Assembly: GCA_026397695.1 (NCBI GenBank)
Contig: JAPLUJ010000196.1
Span: 1 to 14,454 of the forward strand
Reading direction: 5' to 3'
Origin: Verrucomicrobiota bacterium
GTDB lineage: Bacteria > Verrucomicrobiota > Verrucomicrobiia > Verrucomicrobiales > Akkermansiaceae
DNA length: 14,454 nt
Made by a program: the position numbers and the translations under genes. Numbering within the stretch: the stretch's first letter is position 1; every line of letters starts with the position of its first letter. A model generated the notes under the pieces. The model had not been told where the DNA came from and made no database searches. It saw only the letters and a program-made list of their open reading frames with translations. This document shows, in pieces, positions 5,532 to 12,684 of the stretch.

Positions 5532-8500
5532 CACACACCCATCAAGGCATGCCCGCCTCGCCGCGCGGCACGGATGCCTGGTATATAATAACAACGGTTA
5601 GCATAGTCCTGCTCGCGAGTGTGTTGGTCGGGGCTGGGGCAGCGACTGCGGGTGATCTGGCCGGCAGTTTCGCCCAGCCGCCTTATTCGGCGAGACCGTG
5701 GGTGTATTGGTACTGGATGCAGGCAAATGCCACGCGCGAAGGTATTACCAATGATCTCGAAGCAATGGCGAAAGCCGGTATTGGCGGAGCGTATCTGATG
5801 CCGATCGGTCACCATGGCAACAAGACGCTTGTCAAGCCGCCGGCAAACCCGTTATCCGAACACTGGTGGGATCTGGTCGTTCATGCGACCAAAGAGGCTG
5901 ACCGCCTCGACATGCGACTGGCCATGAACGCCTGCGACGGTTGGGCATTGGCGGGGGGGCCGTGGATTACGCCGGAAATGTCGATGCAGGAAGTGGTAAC
6001 AACCTCGCTCAACATCGACGGCGGCAAACCCTTCACAGGCAAACTCGCGCAGCCCGCAGCGCGCAGCGACTATTACCGCGAAATCGCCGTGATGGCCTAT
6101 CCCGCGCTCGAAGGCGTGGACAACACTTCCACCCACCTTAAACCCAAGGCCGCCACGAACATTGCCAATTTCGATCCGCAACCTCTGGTCTCCGGCGCGG
6201 AAAAGCCGCTGAACCTGCCTGCGGAGGGGTGGATTCAGTACGAGTTCTCCGAGCCTTTCACATGCCGGTCGATCAAGATGACGCCCGACCAGAGTTCGGC
6301 CTTTCAATTGCATCGCGCGGAGGTGCTCGTAGGCAATGATGGCAAGTCGTTTCGCTCGCTGGGACGGTTGAAGCCCACCGAGTTTCACGGTTGGCAGGAC
6401 GGAGGCTTCGGCGCCACGCACGCCATCGAAGCCACCACCGCGCGGTTCTTCCGCTTCGTATTCGACAGTTCGGATACGCCGCCGCACTCGGAAAATTGTG
6501 AAGGAACCAAAGTTCGCAACCGTGGTCGGCTCGGTGCCCAGCATATCGAACTTCGTTCGCAGCCGGCCATTAACCACTGGGAAGGCAAGGCCGGTTTCCG
6601 CTGGCGCCGCGGCGAGTGGACGACCGATGCGCAATGCCCGAGCGCGTTGTGCGTTCAGCCTGAAAGCATCGTCATCCTGAGCGACAAGATGGACGCCGAC
6701 GGCACGCTGCGCTGGACCCCGCCGCCGGGACGCTGGACGATCCAGCGCATCGGCTACACGACAACCGGCGTCTGCAACGGGCCGGGTGGCACGGGCTCGG
6801 GCTTGGAATGCGATAAGTTCAACCCCAAGGCCGCCGAAGTGCAGTTCAACGGCTGGTTCGGAGCGGCACTTAAACGGGTCGGTCCCGAACTGGCCGGCAA
6901 GACCATGTGGATCAACCACACCGACAGTTGGGAGGCCGCCAGCCAGAACTGGTCGCCGCTGTTTCGGGCCGAGTTCATCGAGCGCTGCGGCTACGATCCG
7001 TTGAAATGGTTGCCGGCCATGAGCGGCGTGCCAATCAAATCGCCCGAACTCTCCGAGCGTTTCTTGTACGACGTGCGCCGCACAATCGCCGATCTGGTTT
7101 GCGAGAACTTCTACGCGCCTTTCTCAAAACTCGGTCGCGAGCAAGGGGCCGCCTTCAGTGCCGAGGGCATCGCACCCACGATGATGTCCGACGGCATGCA
7201 GCACTTCAAGTACGCCGACTTCCCTATGGGCGAGTTCTGGCTTAATGGCGTTAACCAGGACAAACCGAACGATATCAGCGACGCCATTTCCGGCGGGCAT
7301 ATCTACGGCAAACCGATCATCGGCGCCGAGGCCTTCACGCAAATCCCCATGCGTTGGAACGAGGACCCATATTGGCTCAAGCCGATGGGCGACTTCAATA
7401 TGGCCAAAGGCATCAACCGGTTCGTGCTGCATGTGTGGGCCCATCAAGCTTTCCCGGAGAAGCCCGGCCCCGGCGTGACGTTGGACGCAATCGGAACATT
7501 CTTCAGTGGCACACAGACTTGGCACGAACCGGGACGCGCGTGGTTCGATTACCTGCGGCGCTGCTCAGCCATGCTTCAGCAAGGGTTGCCTATGGTTGAT
7601 GTTTGCTATTTCACCGGCGAGGAGCAACCGGCCCGCTCGTACCTGCGAAGGGACTTGCCGCTGCCGCTTGGCGAAGGTTACTCGTTCGACAGTATCAACC
7701 GCGATGCTCTGCTAACCCGCGCTTCCGCCAAGGACGGTCGGCTGGTGTTGCCCGACGGCATGTCGTACCGCTTGTTGGTGCTGCCTTCTACCGATCATAT
7801 GACACCGCAGCTTGCCACGCAGATCGGCAACCTCGCCAAGGCGGGCGTGCCGATCATCGGCCCGCGGCCGACGCGCTCGATCAGTCTGACCGACTATCCG
7901 AATTGCGACGAGAAGGTTCGCGGCATTGTTGCCGACTCGTGGAAATCGGTGCGATCCGGCGCGACGACACAAGAGGTTCTCGACGAACTCGATTTGTCGC
8001 CGGATGTCGAGTTTCCCGGTGTGAATCTAACGCCGGTGTTGCGTCCGCAAATGGAATACACGTCGCCGCCGCTGGTGTGGAATCACCGCACAACCGGCGA
8101 GGCCGACATTTACTTTCTATCCAACCAGGAAAGACAGCCGCGCAGTGTCGAGGTTGCCTTTAGAATTACCGGCCGCGTGCCCGAGCTTTGGGACCCGGTA
8201 ACCGGAAGCACCGGTGACGCGGGCATTTGGCGGGAAGAAAACGGCCGGACGGTTGTATCTATCCGCTTTGCGTCGGCCGATGCGGTGTTTGTCGTCTTCC
8301 GGCGGAACTCGGGCAACGCCGATCCGGTGGCACGGATAACGCCGCCGGAAACCGCACCTCCACAATCCGTCCTACAGTCGTTGTGGATCGAAAATGATCG
8401 GGCGTGGGCTTCGACCGGTGGGACTTGGAAGTTGACCCATAAGTCGGGAAAAACCACGAGCATCACGGTTGACGACCTGCCCAAGCCACAAATGATCGGC

Positions 8501-8980
8501 GGCCCCTGGAGTGTGACTTTTTCACCGGGACGAGGCGGGCCGGAAAAAATCGCATTGGCCGAACTACGATCTCTTGGCGAGCATGAGGACGCCGGTGTTA
8601 AATACTTCTCGGGCACGGCCACCTATCATCGCACTTTCGAGTCGCGCAAGGAGCGTCAGGATGACCGTCTGTTTCTTGATCTTGGTCGCGTCGCCAATCT
8701 GGCCGCAGTGACCGTCAACGGGAAGAAGCTCGGAGTGCTATGGAAACCGCCGTTTGTGGTTGACGTTACCGCTGCGGTGCAACCGGGAATTAACACCCTG
8801 ACCGTCGCGGTAACCAACACGTGGCGCAATCGGCTGATCGGCGATGCGTCGTTGCCCGCCGAAAATCGTATCGGGTGGTCGCTGTTGCGCGACAAGTGGT
8901 TCGCACCGAATACACCGCTGGACCCGGCCGGCCTGTTGGGTCCGGTGATGTTGTGGACCACCCGGGGAAGTCATTTGTAA
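5528..8980 (+). CDS. GH106 alpha-L-rhamnosidase, secreted
   Basis: This 1150-residue glycoside hydrolase of family 106 (inverting, calcium-dependent alpha-L-rhamnosidases, active on rhamnogalacturonans and related glycans) has a signal segment at ~19-42. The catalytic domain opens with the signature PPYSARPWVYWYWM, then EGITNDLEAMAKAGIGGAYLM (from ~50). A galactose-binding-like insert follows at ~231-310. The likely catalytic glutamates are Glu469 (TDSWEAAS) and Glu601 (GAEAFTQ). Their 132-residue spacing equals that of Glu461/Glu593, which I recall as the catalytic pair of Bacteroides BT0986. A GH2-like beta-sandwich with VNGKKLGVLWKPPF ends the protein (from ~1020). Length is usual for the family. 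The start is ATG 5528, overlapping the acetylesterase stop. ATG 5549 also keeps the signal. The pair could act together: deacetylation first, then rhamnose release. Confidence 0.93.
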   Translation: MTHTHQGMPASPRGTDAWYIITTVSIVLLASVLVGAGAATAGDLAGSFAQPPYSARPWVYWYWMQANATREGITNDLEAMAKAGIGGAYLMPIGHHGNKTLVKPPANPLSEHWWDLVVHATKEADRLDMRLAMNACDGWALAGGPWITPEMSMQEVVTTSLNIDGGKPFTGKLAQPAARSDYYREIAVMAYPALEGVDNTSTHLKPKAATNIANFDPQPLVSGAEKPLNLPAEGWIQYEFSEPFTCRSIKMTPDQSSAFQLHRAEVLVGNDGKSFRSLGRLKPTEFHGWQDGGFGATHAIEATTARFFRFVFDSSDTPPHSENCEGTKVRNRGRLGAQHIELRSQPAINHWEGKAGFRWRRGEWTTDAQCPSALCVQPESIVILSDKMDADGTLRWTPPPGRWTIQRIGYTTTGVCNGPGGTGSGLECDKFNPKAAEVQFNGWFGAALKRVGPELAGKTMWINHTDSWEAASQNWSPLFRAEFIERCGYDPLKWLPAMSGVPIKSPELSERFLYDVRRTIADLVCENFYAPFSKLGREQGAAFSAEGIAPTMMSDGMQHFKYADFPMGEFWLNGVNQDKPNDISDAISGGHIYGKPIIGAEAFTQIPMRWNEDPYWLKPMGDFNMAKGINRFVLHVWAHQAFPEKPGPGVTLDAIGTFFSGTQTWHEPGRAWFDYLRRCSAMLQQGLPMVDVCYFTGEEQPARSYLRRDLPLPLGEGYSFDSINRDALLTRASAKDGRLVLPDGMSYRLLVLPSTDHMTPQLATQIGNLAKAGVPIIGPRPTRSISLTDYPNCDEKVRGIVADSWKSVRSGATTQEVLDELDLSPDVEFPGVNLTPVLRPQMEYTSPPLVWNHRTTGEADIYFLSNQERQPRSVEVAFRITGRVPELWDPVTGSTGDAGIWREENGRTVVSIRFASADAVFVVFRRNSGNADPVARITPPETAPPQSVLQSLWIENDRAWASTGGTWKLTHKSGKTTSITVDDLPKPQMIGGPWSVTFSPGRGGPEKIALAELRSLGEHEDAGVKYFSGTATYHRTFESRKERQDDRLFLDLGRVANLAAVTVNGKKLGVLWKPPFVVDVTAAVQPGINTLTVAVTNTWRNRLIGDASLPAENRIGWSLLRDKWFAPNTPLDPAGLLGPVMLWTTRGSHL

Positions 8981-9038
8981 AACGCGGATAACCAATGATC
9001 GGATTTTCGCACAAGGGATTGCTTCCTGACCACCAATC

Positions 9039-9068
9039 GCCACTCGTGCTTCAAAGTCAGCAAGTGGC
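9039..9068. terminator. stem-loop after GH106, possible terminator or attenuator
   Basis: GCCACT-CG-TGCT (9039-9050) pairs with AGCA-AGTGGC (9059-9068) around an 8-nt loop, with a 2-nt bulge on one side. A T-rich stretch begins about 12 nt later (9081-9088) rather than directly, so it is not a textbook intrinsic terminator. It lies 58 nt beyond the GH106 stop and immediately before upstream module copy B. It could end the first transcript or shield the second from read-through. Confidence 0.4.
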
Positions 9069-9202
9069 TGTGAAGTCACATTATTTTTGGCCAGCGGGTT
9101 TTTTCTTGCGCTTGGCGTGATAGAACATGCGGTTGAGTCAGTATAGTGAACAATGTGAACTCTGTCCCGGTAAGTCATCAGCCATGAGATCCTGCCCTGC
9201 CA
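9069..9202 (+). promoter_or_regulatory. conserved upstream module, copy B (before the HEWGH protein)
   Basis: This is the gapless counterpart of 4633-4766, at about 80% identity. The 5' dyad is perfect here (TGTGA-AG-TCACA, 9069-9080), and the tandem repeat is exact (GTGAAC-AAT-GTGAAC). The block CGGTTGAGTCAGTAT is fully conserved. It ends about 95 nt before the large gene's start and includes the first bases of a 38-codon open frame. Retention of a 134-bp non-coding segment before two different gene types suggests shared control rather than plain homology of the genes. Confidence 0.62.
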
Positions 9203-9300
9203 CCCTCTGTTGTCTGCGCGCGTTGCCCGCCATCGCGGTCTCGCCCATGCATGCCGCCCAAGAACCCATAGTGCCAGCGCACCTGAAAACCATCCTATGA
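9184..9300 (+). CDS. 38-residue small ORF coupled to the HEWGH gene
   Basis: An ATG at 9184, inside upstream module copy B, opens a 38-codon frame. It stops at 9298-9300 and so overlaps the large gene's ATG by 4 nt (ATGA). The product has a Cys/Leu/Ala-rich, signal-like first half (MRSCPATLCCLRALPAIA) and an Ala-Gln cleavage-like site (HAAQEP). I recognise no family. In module copy A the matching base is ATC, so the frame does not exist there. It could be a leader peptide allowing translational coupling, the N-terminal stump of a lost secreted protein, or chance. No clear ribosome-binding site precedes it. Confidence 0.33.
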   Translation: MRSCPATLCCLRALPAIAVSPMHAAQEPIVPAHLKTIL

Positions 9301-12300
9301 AAATTTTACTGATAGTTGCATCGCTTGTTGCCGGGTGGGCAGGAGTTGCCGCCGCCGACGCTTACGATTTCTATGCCGGGCTGCGCTATCCAGGCGCGAA
9401 ATTGCGTCCCGACGTGGACCTCTACAAGGTGAAGGAGGCGGGCACGGGCGACCCCAAGGGCTACGAGCGGCGCGAGGTCGATTGGTGGCCGCGCAAGGGC
9501 GTGGACATCATCGATGTCACGCAAGGAATGCCGTTGCGGACCTGGACGTTGCGGGCACCCCAGCTCGCAACCGGGACTAATCCGTTAGAGGCGCATCTGG
9601 TCGGCTTCCGCGGCATCGGTAACACGATGAGCGGCAGGTCGGGTGGCGGGCCGATCGAGCCGGGCGTCGTGCTGCGCCTGCCCGACGGCAGGAAGCGTTG
9701 TTTCGTGCGGGGCAGCTTCGGTGAAGAAGACAAGAAGTACATCATGGACTTGTACCTCAAGGAGATGAATCGCATCAAGGCCGGCCTCGACAAAACCAAG
9801 CGCGTCAAGCCGTCCAACGCCGACCTCCGCTGGCCTAACAACGCCAAGCCGGGCGATCCCGGCACGATGCAGGTCGAGTCCGAACACTTCATCTGGGTGT
9901 CCGGCAGCCAGGGAGGTAGCGATGACGACCCGTGGGTCAACGCCAAGGAGCCGGATCGAGGGAAGTGGTATCGGGACGGCGCGGTGGAATGCGCGGAGTA
10001 CTGGTGGGCGCTGCTCGAATATGCCGGCAATCTCATGTTTTACTGGGACCGCAAGGATAAGTTGAAGGACGAAATCACCGTGGCCGGCACCAAGCGCGAC
10101 GGCCACGAAGTCATCGCGGGTTATGCTGGCGGCGGCTACGGCGGTTGTATCCTGAAGGGTGCGGGCGGCGGCCCGTGGGCATCCGGACTGTGGCATGAGT
10201 GGGGCCACGGCTCGTTGTTGAACAGGGTGCGACTCGGCGGCGGCGAGGCCCAGGCGGACGCGCACCAGTGCCTTGCCGATCCAAGCTCGCTCAAGGGCAA
10301 CGCTCATATCCGCGCACCCTGGCGCAATCTTTTTTTCGGGGGGGGTGGATACGGACACACGATCTTCTACATCATCACGGGCGACGACCCCAACTGGGGG
10401 TACGCATGGTTCACCTGCCTGCCTTATGGCGCGGATGAATGGAGCGTGCTGCAGACCGTGGCACGCGTCGGCGAACAACGCGGGTTGTTCAAAAACGGCA
10501 TCCGCGGAGTGGGCGATATGGTCGGTGAATACGGCGCGCGCCTGGCAACCTTCGACTGCGAACTCGAGGACCTCCTGACCAGCCACTACTTCGCCCCCGC
10601 ACACAACTGGCTCGAAACGGTTGACGGCGCAAAAGGTATCTATCGGATTCCGTGGGAGGATGCGCCGGAGCCGTTCGGCCTCAATATTGTGCGGTTGGTG
10701 CCTGGCGATGGTGCCGGGAAATTCACGGTGGATTTCATGGGCGTGCACGATCCGGATTATTTCAGTGACTGGCGTGCGTGCATCGTCGCCGTTGGCCACG
10801 ACGGCAAGCGCCGTTACTCGCCGATGTGGAACAAGGGCGCGATGACGATGGCGTGTCAGCCCGGCGACAGAGCCTACTGGTTGACCGTGACCGCAACGCC
10901 CACGGCACTATATACCGGCAACTCGGGACAGAACCTTTACACCGGGCGCCACACATACCGCTACCCGTGGTCGGTGCAACTGTCCGGGGCCCGGCCCGGC
11001 CCGCCGCACGATACCCGCGCGGATCCGGCAGAGACTGATCTCATGAAAAAGGGCAAACGCCATCCTAACGGCGGCGGCTGGGTGGCCGACAGCGCGAAGG
11101 TGGCGGCCACCGCCTATATCGGGCCCGCCGCGAGGGTGCTCGGCAACGCGCAAGTGCTGGATCATGCGATAGTCGAGGATTACGCGGTCGTGACTGGCGA
11201 CGCGCTGGTAGCGGATCACGCGCGGGTCAGTGGCGGGGCCATGTTAGATAAGCGTGCCAAGGTGATTGGCTATGCGCGCACATGGGCTGCGCTCGGCGGC
11301 TCGGATGTGGCGGACATCGTTCCCAAGCGGCCGGGTGCCGAGAAACTTCATGAGTACGCATTATGGGCGAATTATGCCATGGATCGCCCCGAGAACACGC
11401 TGCTGGAGGATTGGTATAGGTTCCCGCACAACGCCGGCATACATTCGGGGCCGAATCTGAATGGCTATCTCTACGGTCAGCCGGCGTTCGTGGTGGACGG
11501 CGATCATCGCGGATTCCGCTTCGATGGCAAAACCCAGTTCGGCGAGCTGTGCCCGCGCCTGGCGGATCTCGGAGCGATCACCATCGACATCATCGTCAAG
11601 TGCGAGGGCCTGGCAGCGCAGACGATCTTCGATTTCGGTAGTTCCACCACGAACTGCTGCGTGTTGAAAACCGCGCGGAATGGCCTGCCCGGGTTGGTGG
11701 CCACGGTGGACGGCAAGACCGTTGTCGCGCTGATCGCCCCAAAACCGCTGCCGCAGAACGAGTGGCTCCGCCTGCGTGTCGAGATCGACGGCATCAAGGC
11801 GGCGCTCTGGCTCAATGGCAACAAGATCGCGGAGATGCCATCCAACTTCCGGCCGTGCGACGTCTTTCCAGGCGGCAAGGAAAAGCGTAACTTCCTGGCG
11901 GCCTCGCGCGACGGCTCGGGCCACTTCAAGGGCATCATCGACCGGGTCGTGGTCTATCATGCCGTGCACAACGATTTTTCCAAGGTGCCCGAACCCCTCC
12001 GCGACGCGCCCATCCGCCCCACCGCCGAAGTGGCCGAGACCTTCGAAAAGACGCTCGGCAATGTCGCGGAGAGAAACAAGCAAATACAAGCCGGTGTGCA
12101 GAAGATGACCGAGCCCTACAACAAACTCAAGGAGCGGCAGGACGCCCGCATCAAGGAGTTGTTAGACAGGGATCCGGCATATCTGGCCGCAATTGCGGAA
12201 CTTGAGAGGGTCAAGAAGGATTCGAAAGGGGCGGCGGACATGGCTCTCAAGGTTGGGGCTGCCGAGAAGGCGTTGGGGGATGCGAGTGACAAGGCGCTGG

Positions 12301-12623
12301 CTCCCTACCTGCCCGAGAAGCTCTGGACCGGAGGCTTTGCCTACGCGGGGTTCAGAGGCTACTACAACACCCCCTATCGCCTATACATTGCGGATCATGT
12401 CCAGACTTTGGTCAGCGGCGGGCCGATGCGCGAGGATCCCGGGTCTTTGAAGGGATTGGCGGAGGTTGCTGCCAGCAATAAGGGCTGGAGCACAAGCATC
12501 GACTGGGACTGGCGCATGCGCCAGGAGGTCGATGGCACGATCAAGGATTTGCCACTGCTGGAAAAGTGGCTTATTAAAGCACGCGGCCCGGTGGTGACGG
12601 AGAAATCGGCCCGGATCAAGTGA
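9297..12623 (+). CDS. secreted multidomain protein: HEWGH metallopeptidase-like, hexapeptide repeats, LamG-like domain
   Basis: This 1108-residue exported protein has a signal peptide at 1-22 (LLIVASLVAGWAGVAAADA). An N-terminal region follows with RYPG, VDLY and WWPRKGVD blocks, also seen in the remnant at 2648-2890. A region rich in Gly and Trp then contains LWHEWGHGS. HEWGH (300-304) plus Glu317 in GGGEAQADAH fits the HExxH-x(n)-E zinc ligands of gluzincin peptidases such as M60-like or Svx/AvrXca-type proteins. Residues ~595-655 form left-handed-helix hexapeptide repeats (AKV, ARV, AIV, ARV at regular steps). Residues ~738-888 resemble a LamG/concanavalin-like sandwich. Residues ~905-1000 are charged and helical. 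ATG 9297 is chosen for the signal peptide. The substrate is unknown. A role in cleaving glycoproteins or binding glycans is inference. Confidence 0.78.
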   Translation: MKILLIVASLVAGWAGVAAADAYDFYAGLRYPGAKLRPDVDLYKVKEAGTGDPKGYERREVDWWPRKGVDIIDVTQGMPLRTWTLRAPQLATGTNPLEAHLVGFRGIGNTMSGRSGGGPIEPGVVLRLPDGRKRCFVRGSFGEEDKKYIMDLYLKEMNRIKAGLDKTKRVKPSNADLRWPNNAKPGDPGTMQVESEHFIWVSGSQGGSDDDPWVNAKEPDRGKWYRDGAVECAEYWWALLEYAGNLMFYWDRKDKLKDEITVAGTKRDGHEVIAGYAGGGYGGCILKGAGGGPWASGLWHEWGHGSLLNRVRLGGGEAQADAHQCLADPSSLKGNAHIRAPWRNLFFGGGGYGHTIFYIITGDDPNWGYAWFTCLPYGADEWSVLQTVARVGEQRGLFKNGIRGVGDMVGEYGARLATFDCELEDLLTSHYFAPAHNWLETVDGAKGIYRIPWEDAPEPFGLNIVRLVPGDGAGKFTVDFMGVHDPDYFSDWRACIVAVGHDGKRRYSPMWNKGAMTMACQPGDRAYWLTVTATPTALYTGNSGQNLYTGRHTYRYPWSVQLSGARPGPPHDTRADPAETDLMKKGKRHPNGGGWVADSAKVAATAYIGPAARVLGNAQVLDHAIVEDYAVVTGDALVADHARVSGGAMLDKRAKVIGYARTWAALGGSDVADIVPKRPGAEKLHEYALWANYAMDRPENTLLEDWYRFPHNAGIHSGPNLNGYLYGQPAFVVDGDHRGFRFDGKTQFGELCPRLADLGAITIDIIVKCEGLAAQTIFDFGSSTTNCCVLKTARNGLPGLVATVDGKTVVALIAPKPLPQNEWLRLRVEIDGIKAALWLNGNKIAEMPSNFRPCDVFPGGKEKRNFLAASRDGSGHFKGIIDRVVVYHAVHNDFSKVPEPLRDAPIRPTAEVAETFEKTLGNVAERNKQIQAGVQKMTEPYNKLKERQDARIKELLDRDPAYLAAIAELERVKKDSKGAADMALKVGAAEKALGDASDKALAPYLPEKLWTGGFAYAGFRGYYNTPYRLYIADHVQTLVSGGPMREDPGSLKGLAEVAASNKGWSTSIDWDWRMRQEVDGTIKDLPLLEKWLIKARGPVVTEKSARIK

Positions 12624-12684
12624 ACCTGAAATGTCGCAATACAAGAAATAGCACAATAAAACAAACACTGGAAACCAACACACC

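Noticed and set aside
5584..5589. TATAAT inside the GH106 5' coding region as an internal promoter
   Set aside because: No -35-like hexamer lies 16-18 nt upstream, and the AT-rich run simply encodes part of the signal segment.
5852..6919. Minus-strand frame of 355 codons
   Set aside because: It lies wholly antisense to the GH106 catalytic domain, and the product is Arg/Gly-rich without recognisable motifs.
9069..9080. TGTGA-AG-TCACA as a CRP binding site
   Set aside because: CRP sites need 6 nt between the half-sites and here there are 2. It was kept only as an unassigned dyad.
9585..10799. Minus-strand frame of 404 codons
   Set aside because: It is antisense to the HEWGH protein, which has a signal peptide and domain motifs. 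It is a high-GC shadow frame.
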